Shown here: piece after piece, positions 47,156-55,904 of the stretch
How the letters are laid out: each line of letters begins with the position of its first letter
Numbering within the stretch: the first letter of the stretch is position 1
Assembly: GCF_042676025.1 (NCBI RefSeq)
Contig: NZ_JBHTJP010000002.1
Location: forward strand, 142,786-206,785
DNA length: 64,000 bases
DNA from: Salinimicrobium gaetbulicola
GTDB lineage: Bacteria > Bacteroidota > Bacteroidia > Flavobacteriales > Flavobacteriaceae
Direction of reading: 5' to 3'
Notes under the pieces: model-generated
Database searches by the model: none
Seen by the model: the letters and a program-made list of their open reading frames with translations, nothing else
Told to the model about the DNA's origin: nothing
Program-made: the position numbers and the translations under genes

Positions 47156-48616
47156 TTACAGCTGTTTTTGGGAGGGTGAAGCTTCTAACAAATTAGCGGC
47201 CATTCCTTCAAAAACAAAGAAATGGAAGGGGAGTACAAGATACCAGTAAATTCTTCCCCAAAGCCCCACAGGTCTGAAAGTTGCGGTTTGCTGCAGATAA
47301 TTCTTTCCGTTCTTCTCGCAGATTCGAAATTCCAGCCAGGCTTCACCGGGAAGTTTCATTTCGGCATAGAGCAATAATCGCTTATTTTTTTTATCGGCAG
47401 CCAGGACTCTCCAAAAATCTAAGGTGTCGCCGGTATATATGTTATGTGGATGAGTACGGCCTCGCCTAAGTCCGACCCCGCCGGCCATTTTATCTAAGAT
47501 CCCTCTCACTTTCCACATCCAGTCTCCGTAATACCATCCTTTTTTCCCTCCAATAGCCCAGATATTCTGTAACACAGTATCGGGGTCCCCTTCAATGACC
47601 TTTTCACGCTTATCTGAAAAACAACCGTCAGTAGGTACATTAATATGGTCAAGAAGCGAATTGTCCTGGTAACTGGAAGCAAGGGAATCTTTCCAGCTTG
47701 AGATCACGTTGTTCTGTTCTATTTTTTGAAAGGCCAATTCGACCGCTTTTTTATAGGAAATAGGTTTTACACCCAGCAGTTTCTCAAGTTCCCTGTCTTT
47801 TGCAATGACCTCGACCTTCATGCTGTCTACCAGATTTACCGCCAGTTTGTAGGAAGTAGAAGTGACAAAATACAGCCAATAGGAGGAAAGCCTCGGGGTC
47901 ATCACCGGGACTGTGAAAATATACCTTTTAAGTCCCCGTACTTCGGCAAATTGTAACAGCATCTCCTTGTAAGTTAAAACATCGGGTCCGCCCACGTCAA
48001 AAGCCCTGTCAAAAGTCTCTTTTTTAAGCAGTACTCCAGAAAGGTATTCCAGGATATTCCGAATCGCGATAGGCTGGCTCTTGGTATTGACCCATTTTGG
48101 GGTGATCATTACCGGTAATTTTTCAGCCAGGTCTCTAATGATCTCAAAAGAAGCGCTCCCTGATCCTACAATTATTCCGGCTTTTATGGCCGTCATTGGA
48201 ATACCGCTTTTTCCCAATACATCTTCCACGTTCTTACGGGAAGCCAGGTGTTTTGATAATTGTTCCTGATTGGTAATTCCCGTGAGGTAAATGACCTGTT
48301 TAATGGCCGTGGGCTTTACCAGTTTGATAAAGTTTCGCGCAGATTGTTCTTCCAGGTCTTCAAAGTTGTCTTTTCCTGAACTCATGGAATGGATCAGGTA
48401 ATAGGCCGCATCTATATCTTTTATTGCTTCGGAAGAAGGCACCTCTTTGAGAAAATCTACTTCAAAAAGACTAATTTTTGGATCGGTAAATACTCCTTCA
48501 GAAGGAAAACGGTTTACGTCACGAACACAGCACACCAACTCATGACCATTTTCCAGCAAAACCGGAAGCAATCTTTTTCCAATATATCCGGTCGCGCCGG
48601 TTAAAAGAATTTTCAT
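47156..48616 (-). CDS. SDR-family NAD(P)-binding protein fused to DUF2867
   Basis: A 486-residue two-domain protein. The N-terminal 300 residues are an atypical short-chain dehydrogenase: 'KILLTGATGYIGKRLLPVLL' (glycine-rich NADP loop), 'AAYYLIHSMSSGKDNFEDLE' and 'QVIYLTGITNQEQLSKHLAS'. The C-terminal part (about 325-480) is DUF2867 ('GWYYGDWMWKVRGILDKMAG', 'HPHNIYTGDTLDFWRVLAAD', 'LRPVGLWGRIYWYLVLPFH'-like), a putative lipid-binding domain. This fusion recurs in Bacteroidota. The start at 48616 is preferred; 48622 would add two residues. Confidence 0.85.
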   Translation of the reverse strand: MKILLTGATGYIGKRLLPVLLENGHELVCCVRDVNRFPSEGVFTDPKISLFEVDFLKEVPSSEAIKDIDAAYYLIHSMSSGKDNFEDLEEQSARNFIKLVKPTAIKQVIYLTGITNQEQLSKHLASRKNVEDVLGKSGIPMTAIKAGIIVGSGSASFEIIRDLAEKLPVMITPKWVNTKSQPIAIRNILEYLSGVLLKKETFDRAFDVGGPDVLTYKEMLLQFAEVRGLKRYIFTVPVMTPRLSSYWLYFVTSTSYKLAVNLVDSMKVEVIAKDRELEKLLGVKPISYKKAVELAFQKIEQNNVISSWKDSLASSYQDNSLLDHINVPTDGCFSDKREKVIEGDPDTVLQNIWAIGGKKGWYYGDWMWKVRGILDKMAGGVGLRRGRTHPHNIYTGDTLDFWRVLAADKKNKRLLLYAEMKLPGEAWLEFRICEKNGKNYLQQTATFRPVGLWGRIYWYLVLPFHFFVFEGMAANLLEASPSQKQL

Positions 48617-48649
48617 AGTCATATTTTTTAGGTCGCTGTTCGACCGGGT

Positions 48650-49018
48650 TTAATCTTCCTCCAGAATGATCAGATCTGCAGAGGCGCGATTCAAAGCGAT
48701 TGGTATATTATTTATCACCGCCGTTCTTATAAGGGTTTGAATATCATGTTCATGCCCATGCGGCGTTTCAGCATCAATAAAAAAGATCACCTTGTGAACT
48801 TCCCCCTGCAGGATCCTTGCTGCAAGGAGAATGTCACCGCCACTGGGGCCATGGCCAAAGCCTTCCACATCTATCTCCAACATATCATTTAGTAGTTTAG
48901 AAGTGTTGGTGGTACCTATAAGGTTATGTTTAATCAATCGTGAACGGTGAACCTTCGCCCAGTTCAGTAGATCTGTTTTACGACTGTTATGTGCGATAAG
49001 GGCAATAGTTTTCTTCAT
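48650..49018 (-). CDS. mgsA: Methylglyoxal synthase
   Basis: Converts dihydroxyacetone phosphate to methylglyoxal and phosphate, a bypass of lower glycolysis. The 122-residue protein has 'KTIALIAHNSRKTDLLNWAK', 'LIGTTNTSKLLNDML', the catalytic Asp in 'GHGPSGGDILLAARILQGEV', 'VIFFIDAETPHGHEHDIQTL' and 'NIPIALNRASADLIILEED'. The G-P-x-G-G-D motif and the H-D-I pair match the family. It is 28 bases downstream of nothing obvious and upstream of the SDR gene, possibly cotranscribed with it. Confidence 0.9.
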   Translation of the reverse strand: MKKTIALIAHNSRKTDLLNWAKVHRSRLIKHNLIGTTNTSKLLNDMLEIDVEGFGHGPSGGDILLAARILQGEVHKVIFFIDAETPHGHEHDIQTLIRTAVINNIPIALNRASADLIILEED

Positions 49019-49212
49019 ATAATAAAATACAAATTAATTCAGTTTTTTACTGGATTAAAGGTATCATTTTTTCTGCTGAAAGTATTTGGTTGACGGTGGT
49101 ATCTAAGGTTATAAAATTGTTATGAAACAGGTGGTGCAGAACGTTAATTTCTTTTTAAGCAAATTTTTTGATTGATCGAATAACCGTAAATTCAAAAAAA
49201 GAAGGATTTGTT

Positions 49213-49962
49213 ATGAATTTGCAGGCAGAAACCCCGGCAATTTTTGCTGTCTATGTTGTTATATTTTTTGTAGCCATACTCTTTCGTTATGTGGTAGCTG
49301 CAGGTGCCTTTTATTATTACTATTATGTCTTAAAGGCTGAAAATTTCCGGGACCGGAAGCTTAGTAAACGCCCCCTTAAAAAAGACCAGCTCAAAAATGA
49401 GATCATCTGGAGTGTAAAATCATCTGCTGTTTTTGCCCTGATAGGGGCCGCGACATATTGGTTATGGGAAAAAGATCTGACAAAAATTTATATGGAAGCT
49501 GATGCTTATGGTTGGTGGTATCTTCCCATAAGCCTGATGATCATTTCTTTACTTCACGAAACCTATTATTACTGGGTTCACAGGTGGATGCATCACCCGT
49601 CGGTATTTAGAACTGTGCATAAAGTTCATCACGACAGCCATACGCCAACCCCTTGGACTGCTTTTTCTTTTCATCCATGGGAGAGTTTATTCGAAGCTTT
49701 AATACTCCCGTTGGTTCTTGTTATTGTTCCTGTCAATATTTTTGTGTTGGGTTTTTATCTGCTGCTCATGACCTTAAGCAGTGTGATCAACCACCTTAAC
49801 ATTGAAGTGTATCCCAAAGCTTTTCAAAAAAGTCTCTTCGGAAGGTTATTTATTGGAGCGACTCACCATCACCTTCATCATAAAGAATACCTTACCAATT
49901 ACGGCCTTTATTTCACTTTTTGGGATAAAATAATGGGTACCGAAAGTAAAAAGATGGAGTAG
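49213..49962 (+). CDS. Sterol desaturase / fatty acid hydroxylase family protein
   Basis: A 249-residue integral-membrane di-iron oxygenase with about four hydrophobic segments and the three His clusters: 'LHETYYYWVHRWMHH' (H-x4-H-type), 'HKVHHDSHTPTPWTAFSFHP' (HxxHH), and 'GATHHHLHHKEYLTNYGLYF' (HxxHH). It probably hydroxylates a lipid, sterol or carotenoid. ATG 49213 is chosen; the frame extends to a TTG at 49168 but that adds unconserved residues. It is divergent from mgsA and convergent with the lipoprotein gene at 49968. Confidence 0.9.
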   Translation: MNLQAETPAIFAVYVVIFFVAILFRYVVAAGAFYYYYYVLKAENFRDRKLSKRPLKKDQLKNEIIWSVKSSAVFALIGAATYWLWEKDLTKIYMEADAYGWWYLPISLMIISLLHETYYYWVHRWMHHPSVFRTVHKVHHDSHTPTPWTAFSFHPWESLFEALILPLVLVIVPVNIFVLGFYLLLMTLSSVINHLNIEVYPKAFQKSLFGRLFIGATHHHLHHKEYLTNYGLYFTFWDKIMGTESKKME

Positions 49963-49967
49963 GGGAA

Positions 49968-50501
49968 TTACTTTTTTGACTCTCGGTAAAAGATTAGCTT
50001 GTCTGAAAAGAGCTTTTTGTTCCAGAGTTTTTCAAATTCTTCTGCGGAAGGATTCACTAAATAATATCCAAAATGCTCATCTGTATCGGGAATTTCCTTA
50101 ACCTGGGTAGTCAGGCTGAGGTCCTCTATAAGTTCCTTTATATCCCCATTAGCTTTTTCGTAGTAGATAATTAATTTATTTCTTCGAACTTTTACCGGAA
50201 AGGCATCCCAGGCTCCTTCATCTTTAAGGTTCAAAACATACATGTTCTTAAACTTTCTTAGTGCCACTTCTTCGGAAGTCATCAGGTTTCCTGAAATAAA
50301 TATTTCCTCCCCGTTTCTAAAATAGAACTCAAATGGAGAAACCTCTAAGGTGTCATTTTCGTCAGTAATGAAAGATCCCTGCAATTCCTCAGGGAATTCT
50401 TCCAGCGAAATGGAGTCGGCAGGTTGAGGACTTTCAAATCGGACGGTGGTACATGCGACCATTCCGAGGAGGCTAATGATACTTATTACCAGTTTTTTCA
50501 T
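49968..50501 (-). CDS. Uncharacterised lipoprotein
   Basis: A 177-residue protein not recognised as a known family. It has a lipoprotein signal, 'VISIISLLGMVAC', with Cys at residue about 17, and then a beta-rich domain: 'SFITDENDTLEVSPFEFYFR', 'GNLMTSEEVALRKFKNMYVL', 'PVKVRRNKLIIYYEKANGDI', and 'HFGYYLVNPSAEEFEKLWNK'. It resembles the small beta-barrel lipoproteins scattered through flavobacterial genomes. It is 93 bases downstream of the kinase-like gene on the same strand, so they may be cotranscribed. The function is unknown. Confidence 0.6.
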   Translation of the reverse strand: MKKLVISIISLLGMVACTTVRFESPQPADSISLEEFPEELQGSFITDENDTLEVSPFEFYFRNGEEIFISGNLMTSEEVALRKFKNMYVLNLKDEGAWDAFPVKVRRNKLIIYYEKANGDIKELIEDLSLTTQVKEIPDTDEHFGYYLVNPSAEEFEKLWNKKLFSDKLIFYRESKK

Positions 50502-50594
50502 GTTGCCTTATTTGATACTTAAATTTAAGGCTTAAACCTGAATGAGAAGTTATGTTTTTAAACTTTTTACGACCTGAAAAAACTGAATCGAAAC

Positions 50595-51848
50595 CTAGTC
50601 GTTACAATCGAAACACTGTAGAAGTTCTTTGGGTAAATTAAGATCTTCAGAGCCTTTTAAAGGTTCATTCAAAAGATCTTTTTTGTCGATCTCTTTTTTA
50701 AATTCTAAGGCATATGTTACCAGTTCATCTCTCCTTTTTTTCAGTTTAGAAAGAATTTCATCTTTATTGAGGTCATTGAGTTCCTTTGGCCATACCAAAA
50801 ATGCCTCTTCTAATTTTTGATCGGTCAAAGTCTTTTGCAATGCCTGCGCTTCCTCTTTAAATAAAACCTCGGGAGCCGTTCTTAAAAAATACACATCTAC
50901 AGGATAGACATACCCGGGTATATGATCAACATCTTCTTCAAAAGGTCTTACCAGCGGTTGCACCAATTTATTGGTAAGAATGGTTGGGATAACCCCGTCG
51001 ATCCTGAAAAAGGCATTGTCACGATCCCCTGCAAGCGGGGTTGCCAGGAATTTTTCTCCATTATCCTGAACCACCCAGCCCCATTGTTTGGAATGACGAT
51101 CCCAATCACCAATAAGAATATCCAACAACCTGGCTCTCACAAAGGCTCTTTTATCAATAGTTACATTCTGTTTGTGTTCTAATTTCAACTCCTGTAAATT
51201 ATCGGTATCCATAATCTCAATCACATTGGGCAGGGTCGTCCAGTTCACATCACCTTTAGTTTCATATTCCAGGAGGTACATTCGGTTTCCATATTTAGAA
51301 TTGAATTTTCCGAGCTTTGGTTGTTCTGGTAGGTATACCATTTTTGGATGGGTATGTAAAACTCCGGCTTCTTCTGAAAGCGATGCTGCCACCAATGCTC
51401 CATAAGGATGCTGAGCAGAAATACCGTCTACCACTATATTTTCAAGGCTTAAGGTTTTTGCGATCTTTGGAATGAGAGGAGTAGGGTCTTTATTGACACT
51501 TCTAAGGCTGTAAACCACTCCCGTGGGTGATTTGAGGTCGAGGGAATGAGTTTGTTTACCTCCTCCCTCTTCCAGGATTTCCATGCTGTCAATGTTAAAA
51601 ACCGGGGCGCTTACAGGAGCAGACCAGGCATTGCGGTAATTTTGGCCCTGCATGAAACGCTTTAGCCCATTCGCCTCATAAAGATTACTGGTAATGACCT
51701 TTACTGAATCACGTGACTTAAGATCAAAGTTGGGCGGATCAATCACCTCTGAAATTTTGATCTCTTCAGCGCCAACCGAAACTGACCAATAGGTAAGAAC
51801 AAGAAAAAGAATAAAAAGTAAGAGGAGGAAGGTTAAAAATTTTTTCAT
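50595..51848 (-). CDS. Exported protein with atypical kinase-like motifs
   Basis: A 417-residue protein with an N-terminal hydrophobic anchor ('FLTFLLLLFILFLVLTYWSV'), so the rest is periplasmic. Residues about 230-320 hold 'RARLLDILIGDWDRHSKQWG', where G-D-W-D-R-H resembles the catalytic loop of Fam20/HipA/PI4K-like atypical kinases. 'LATPLAGDRDNAFFRIDG' follows about 20 residues later and could supply the metal-binding Asp. 'YLLEYETKGDVNWTTLPNV' may be the hinge region. The Lys and glycine-rich loop are uncertain. A kinase role is therefore a hypothesis based on motif order. The C-terminus is helical and ends in 'CFDCND'. Confidence 0.6.
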   Translation of the reverse strand: MKKFLTFLLLLFILFLVLTYWSVSVGAEEIKISEVIDPPNFDLKSRDSVKVITSNLYEANGLKRFMQGQNYRNAWSAPVSAPVFNIDSMEILEEGGGKQTHSLDLKSPTGVVYSLRSVNKDPTPLIPKIAKTLSLENIVVDGISAQHPYGALVAASLSEEAGVLHTHPKMVYLPEQPKLGKFNSKYGNRMYLLEYETKGDVNWTTLPNVIEIMDTDNLQELKLEHKQNVTIDKRAFVRARLLDILIGDWDRHSKQWGWVVQDNGEKFLATPLAGDRDNAFFRIDGVIPTILTNKLVQPLVRPFEEDVDHIPGYVYPVDVYFLRTAPEVLFKEEAQALQKTLTDQKLEEAFLVWPKELNDLNKDEILSKLKKRRDELVTYALEFKKEIDKKDLLNEPLKGSEDLNLPKELLQCFDCND

Positions 51849-51947
51849 TCAAGGGTCATTTACATAAAAATAAGAAGTGAAATGGGCAATTCCATAAGGC
51901 TGTATTGAATTATCATTCATTTAACAGCTTTAGGAGGATGAACCATA

Positions 51948-53840
51948 TTAAAATTCAATTGCTGAGACCACTTCCAGGATAACGGGTTCTCCGATTTTTT
52001 CTTCAATTTTTTCTTTAATTATTTGTATGCTCTGCGGGTCCAAACTTTCAGTTCCAACCAGTTTGACACTCACCACCATCTGAGGTCCAAACCTTATTTT
52101 TACATCTCTCAATACAACCTGTTCTATTTGAGTGCCTTCCAGGGTGCTTGTTACTTTAGCTTCTTTCATGATTCGGTTGAAAGAAAGAGAAAGGGGGACT
52201 GCAACTAACAACACGATGATAAAAGTATAAACGAGCCCCATTTTTGCTCTTCTGAAAGGTGCAAATCCCAGCAGTAAGAACGTTAAACCAGCAAAAAGTA
52301 TGATCCCGGCCAGGTTGGTGAGGTATAATAAGAATGCTCCTGAGAAAACCTGCCAGTCCCACCAGCCAATTCCAATTCCGGCGACAGTCAATGGCGGTAC
52401 CAGGGCAACCGCGATAGCAACCCCTGCTAGGCTTTTCGCGATGCCTTCTTTGGCATGAGCATAAGCAGCTGCGATACCTGAAGCGACGGCTATTCCCATA
52501 TCGAGTAAAGTAGGAGATAGGCGGGCTTCAATTTCAGAAGTAATTAATTCCAGGGGAATTATCAAACTTACACCCCCGGCAAAGATGAGAGAAACCAAAG
52601 TGCCGATGAGAATGGTCTTAAATCCTGTTTTAAGCATTGAAATATCATACCTCACCATTCCCATAGAAAAGGAGACGATGGGTGAAATAATAGGGGCAAG
52701 GATCATGGCGCCAATGATCACAGGGGATGAATCCGCAAACAATCCGAAGGAGGCGATAAGGGTGGATAATATCATCATCACCATATAAGCTGATGTGAGC
52801 CGGGCATTCTCTCTCAATACTTTGAACAATTCTTGAAATTCTTCTGTCGTGGCCCGGGGAAGGATGGGTAATTTTCTTTTTATTAATTCGTCTCTTTTTT
52901 CTCCTGTGGGGAGACCTTCTATTTTTAGGCTCTTCTTTCCAGTGCCACCATTGCTGCCCCCATTTTCTCCTTCTTCATCAGTACCACTATAAACGCTTTC
53001 CTGATGGAGGAGCAGAACTTTATTCCTGGCTTCCAGGTTTATATTTTTGCTTTGAAAATGTTCTCCATCTGCAACATATTCAAATTCATTGGTACTCTCT
53101 ATGGTGAGGTTCGAAGCCTTGATGCTGCCAATAAAAGAAGGGAGTTTGGTAATGGGCTTTTTTATTGGCCAAAGACTTCTCAGCAGGAAAATAAAAAGTG
53201 ATAATAAGTTTTGCGGGGAAATTATGAGTACATAAAAAGTACCGTCATTGACACTACTGTCTTCAACCACACGTTTTGATAACAGTGAACTCATGGCATG
53301 TTCCACCACGATAATGCCAACGGCCGAGGTGTGGATTATCTTTTCTTCGCCTTCACACAGCAGGAATGGTTTTTGGCTAAAGGAAGAGACCTTGCGAATA
53401 TTTTTAAAGATATTATAGATCTCAGAAAGAAAATTATTACGATGCTCTTGCTTTTTGAGAAGAAAAATGCTGCCTATATTCAGAGATTGAAAAACCGGTA
53501 TGCCATTGCAACATAGCATATCTAGTTCCTGGGCTTTATCAGTTTCCAAAATGCTTTTTACAACATCTTTCATTTCTCCTGAAATCCCCAGGCCTTTTGA
53601 GGTGTATTTGTTCTCGGGATGTGGTAAAATGCCAATTGGAAGAGCTTTTTCTGCAGCGAAAACCAGAAAAGATCGAAGATCTTTATCTGAAAGGTAAAGC
53701 AGGAGTACGTCATCTTCTTTGACCGAGAATTCATCGGGAGCAGGGAAATTCACCTGTTCGATCTGGCGGCCTTCAAGTAGGGGAACGATGTTTTCATTAA
53801 CCGTTTTCAGGTCTTCAGGCCTGTGCAGGATGTGAAGCAT
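51948..53840 (-). CDS. DUF389 membrane protein with lipid-kinase-like N-terminal region
   Basis: A 630-residue protein. Residues about 320-530 are the DUF389 (TIGR00341) membrane core, with about six spans: 'SAYMVMMILSTLIASFGLFA', 'SPVIIGAMILAPIISPIVSF', 'AYAHAKEGIAKSLAGVAIAV' and 'ALVPPLTVAGIGIGWWDWQV'. The first 290 residues are soluble and look like a DAGK/YegS lipid kinase: an early 'GILPHPENKYTSKGLGI' loop, and 'IESTNEFEYVADGEHFQSKN', the D-G-E strand motif of that fold. The C-terminal tail (about 560-630) is a small alpha/beta domain. The function is unknown; DUF389 may be a transporter. Confidence 0.72.
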   Translation of the reverse strand: MLHILHRPEDLKTVNENIVPLLEGRQIEQVNFPAPDEFSVKEDDVLLLYLSDKDLRSFLVFAAEKALPIGILPHPENKYTSKGLGISGEMKDVVKSILETDKAQELDMLCCNGIPVFQSLNIGSIFLLKKQEHRNNFLSEIYNIFKNIRKVSSFSQKPFLLCEGEEKIIHTSAVGIIVVEHAMSSLLSKRVVEDSSVNDGTFYVLIISPQNLLSLFIFLLRSLWPIKKPITKLPSFIGSIKASNLTIESTNEFEYVADGEHFQSKNINLEARNKVLLLHQESVYSGTDEEGENGGSNGGTGKKSLKIEGLPTGEKRDELIKRKLPILPRATTEEFQELFKVLRENARLTSAYMVMMILSTLIASFGLFADSSPVIIGAMILAPIISPIVSFSMGMVRYDISMLKTGFKTILIGTLVSLIFAGGVSLIIPLELITSEIEARLSPTLLDMGIAVASGIAAAYAHAKEGIAKSLAGVAIAVALVPPLTVAGIGIGWWDWQVFSGAFLLYLTNLAGIILFAGLTFLLLGFAPFRRAKMGLVYTFIIVLLVAVPLSLSFNRIMKEAKVTSTLEGTQIEQVVLRDVKIRFGPQMVVSVKLVGTESLDPQSIQIIKEKIEEKIGEPVILEVVSAIEF

Positions 53841-54020
53841 AAAACCTTAGTTTTATAGAAAGGTACGGAATTTATAAAGGCGTCGTAAGGGCTTTAAACT
53901 TTATTTAAGTAGGCTGTAATTAACTTTTACGAGTAGTTCTGAATTCAGGAAATAAAACCGGATAAGATTTTCATTTTTGAAAAAGGAAAAATCCTTTCAT
54001 CTATCTCCCGAAAAAAATCT

Positions 54021-54028
54021 TACTTTTG
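54021..54028 (+). promoter_or_regulatory. -7 box of the pyrR operon (TACTTTTG)
   Basis: TACTTTTG fits TAnnTTTG exactly and lies 31 bases before the pyrR ATG, leaving a leader of only about 24 bases. That is too short for a PyrR-binding attenuator. Confidence 0.55.
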
Positions 54029-54058
54029 TTTCACTAACTTCTCCTATTGTACAGAACT

Positions 54059-54598
54059 ATGAGCCAAAAAGTGCTGCTTGCTTCCAAAGAGATGAACATC
54101 ATTTTACATCGTTTGGCTTGTCAATTAGTTGAAAATCACACTTCTTTTGAAAATTCAGTAATCATCGGTATTCAGCCCAGAGGTATTTTTCTGGCAGATA
54201 GGATCGTGAAGATCTTAAAAGAAGAATACGGAATTAGCGGAATTAAGCTGGGCCATCTTGACATCACTTTTTACCGGGATGACTTCCGCAGAAGCGACAA
54301 ACCCCTTGAAGCCAACAAGACACACATCGATTTTGTGGTAGAGGATAAGCGGGTGATCTTTGTAGATGATGTGCTGTATACAGGTAGAAGTATTAGATCT
54401 GCCCTTACCGCGGTACAATCCTTCGGAAGGCCTAAAGAAATTGAATTGCTAACCCTCATTGACAGAAGGTTTAGCCGACACCTGCCTATACAACCCGATT
54501 ATAACGGAAGACAGGTAGATGCCATTAATGAAGAAAAAGTGAAGGTAAACTGGCAGGAAAAGGATGGGGAGGACGCTGTATACCTTATAAGTAAATAA
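54059..54598 (+). CDS. pyrR: PyrR bifunctional uracil phosphoribosyltransferase / regulator
   Basis: PyrR-family phosphoribosyltransferase. The 179-residue protein has 'MNIILHRLACQLVENH', 'VIIGIQPRGIFLADRIVKIL', 'LGHLDITFYRDDFRR', the PRPP loop 'RVIFVDDVLYTGRSIRSALT', and 'LIDRRFSRHLPIQPDYNGR'. All are hallmarks of PyrR. ATG 54059 is used; a TTG 12 bases upstream is in frame. pyrB starts 4 bases after its stop. Because the leader is about 24 bases, attenuation by PyrR as in Bacillus is not supported here; the protein may act mainly as uracil salvage enzyme or by another mechanism. Confidence 0.93.
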   Translation: MSQKVLLASKEMNIILHRLACQLVENHTSFENSVIIGIQPRGIFLADRIVKILKEEYGISGIKLGHLDITFYRDDFRRSDKPLEANKTHIDFVVEDKRVIFVDDVLYTGRSIRSALTAVQSFGRPKEIELLTLIDRRFSRHLPIQPDYNGRQVDAINEEKVKVNWQEKDGEDAVYLISK

Positions 54599-54602
54599 TA
54601 CT

Positions 54603-55535
54603 ATGAGTGAGTTAAGTGTTGATCATTTACTGGGAATCAAGTACCTCAAACCGGAGGATGTAGAACTCATTTTTCAAACCGCCGATCATTTTAAGGAAGT
54701 GATCAATCGGCCGATCAAAAAGGTACCTTCTTTAAGAGATGTTACCATCGCAAACCTCTTTTTTGAAAACAGTACCCGAACCCGACTTTCCTTTGAACTC
54801 GCTGAAAAACGACTGAGCGCAGATGTGGTTAATTTTTCTGCGGCATCGTCATCGGTTAAAAAAGGGGAGACGCTCATAGATACCGTGAACAATATCCTTT
54901 CCATGAAGGTGGATATGGTGGTCATGCGCCATCCAAATCCGGGAGCGGGAATCTTCCTTTCCAAACATGTGAATGCAAGTATCATCAATGCCGGGGACGG
55001 AGCTCATGAGCACCCAACTCAGGCTTTACTTGATTCTTATTCCATTAGGGAAAAACTAGGTGGGGTAGAAGGTAAAAAGGTTGTGATCGTGGGAGATATT
55101 CTGCACAGCAGGGTAGCTCTATCAAATATTTTCGCATTAAAATTACAGGGCGCTCAGGTAAAAGTATGCGGACCGCAAACCTTGATCCCGAAATATATTG
55201 GTTCTCTGGGAGTAGAAGTAGAACCGAATCTAAGAAAGGCCCTGGAATGGTGCGATGTGGCTAATATGCTACGGGTTCAAAATGAACGCATGGATATTAG
55301 TTATTTCCCAAGCACGCGAGAATATGTGCAATTATTCGGGGTTAATAAAGCCCTTTTAGACTCCCTTGATAAAGAGATCGTGATCATGCACCCAGGGCCA
55401 ATTAACAGGGGAGTGGAAATCACCAGTGACGTGGCCGATTCTGACCAGGCAATCATACTTGATCAGGTACAAAATGGAGTAGCGATACGAATGGCCGTAA
55501 TCTACTTGCTGGCGTCAAAAATCAAACAGTTATGA
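54603..55535 (+). CDS. pyrB: Aspartate carbamoyltransferase catalytic subunit
   Basis: Condenses carbamoyl phosphate with aspartate, the second step of pyrimidine synthesis. The 310-residue protein has the carbamoyl-phosphate loop 'NLFFENSTRTRLSFELAEKR', 'NFSAASSSVKKGETLIDTVN', 'MVVMRHPNPGAG', 'GDGAHEHPTQALLDSYSIRE', 'VVIVGDILHSRVALSN' and 'IVIMHPGPINRGVEITSDVA'. All active-site residues are present. It overlaps the next gene by 4 bases (ATGA), so translation is coupled. No pyrI or pyrC is in this unit. Confidence 0.96.
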   Translation: MSELSVDHLLGIKYLKPEDVELIFQTADHFKEVINRPIKKVPSLRDVTIANLFFENSTRTRLSFELAEKRLSADVVNFSAASSSVKKGETLIDTVNNILSMKVDMVVMRHPNPGAGIFLSKHVNASIINAGDGAHEHPTQALLDSYSIREKLGGVEGKKVVIVGDILHSRVALSNIFALKLQGAQVKVCGPQTLIPKYIGSLGVEVEPNLRKALEWCDVANMLRVQNERMDISYFPSTREYVQLFGVNKALLDSLDKEIVIMHPGPINRGVEITSDVADSDQAIILDQVQNGVAIRMAVIYLLASKIKQL

Positions 55536-55864
55536 CAGTAATCGAGAAAGACTCGTACAAGATATTAAGAGACGATAAAGATGATGTAAAAGGTTTTGCG
55601 TCTTACCTGCAAAACTCCCACTCGAGCTTTAAAAATGATAATGTTGTGGTGGATATTTTGAAATACGGAAGTTTGAGCCTTGAGGAATTATTAGCGTTTT
55701 TAGAGTTGTCAAATGAGCATCGAAACAATAAGAGATCATTCGTACTTGTAAATGACACGATCAATATTGACCATGTGCCTGAAGAAATTTTGGTAGTGCC
55801 TACTTTACAGGAGGCAGAAGATGTTATTCAAATGGAAGATATTGAAAGAGAACTTGGATTTTAA
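55532..55864 (+). CDS. Conserved-type small protein between pyrB and rnz
   Basis: A 110-residue cytoplasmic protein with no motif that I can assign. It starts with ATG overlapping the pyrB stop (ATGA). Beta-strand-like stretches 'DNVVVDILKYGSLSLEELLA' and 'KRSFVLVNDTINIDHVPEEI' alternate with helices ('FLELSNEHRNNK' and 'TLQEAEDVIQMEDIERELGF'). This pattern resembles a STAS-like fold, which is inference. The gene is 40 bases upstream of rnz and clearly in the same transcription unit. The coupling suggests a role connected with RNase Z or with pyrimidine metabolism, but neither is shown. Confidence 0.7.
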   Translation: MTVIEKDSYKILRDDKDDVKGFASYLQNSHSSFKNDNVVVDILKYGSLSLEELLAFLELSNEHRNNKRSFVLVNDTINIDHVPEEILVVPTLQEAEDVIQMEDIERELGF

Positions 55865-55904
55865 TAATTTTATATCCTGATCGTACTGCGGAAATATTGC
55901 TGAA

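Noticed and set aside
53982..53997. AAAGGA-AAAA-TCCTTT hairpin before pyrR as a PyrR attenuator
   Set aside because: It lies upstream of the -7 box and so is not expected in the transcript.
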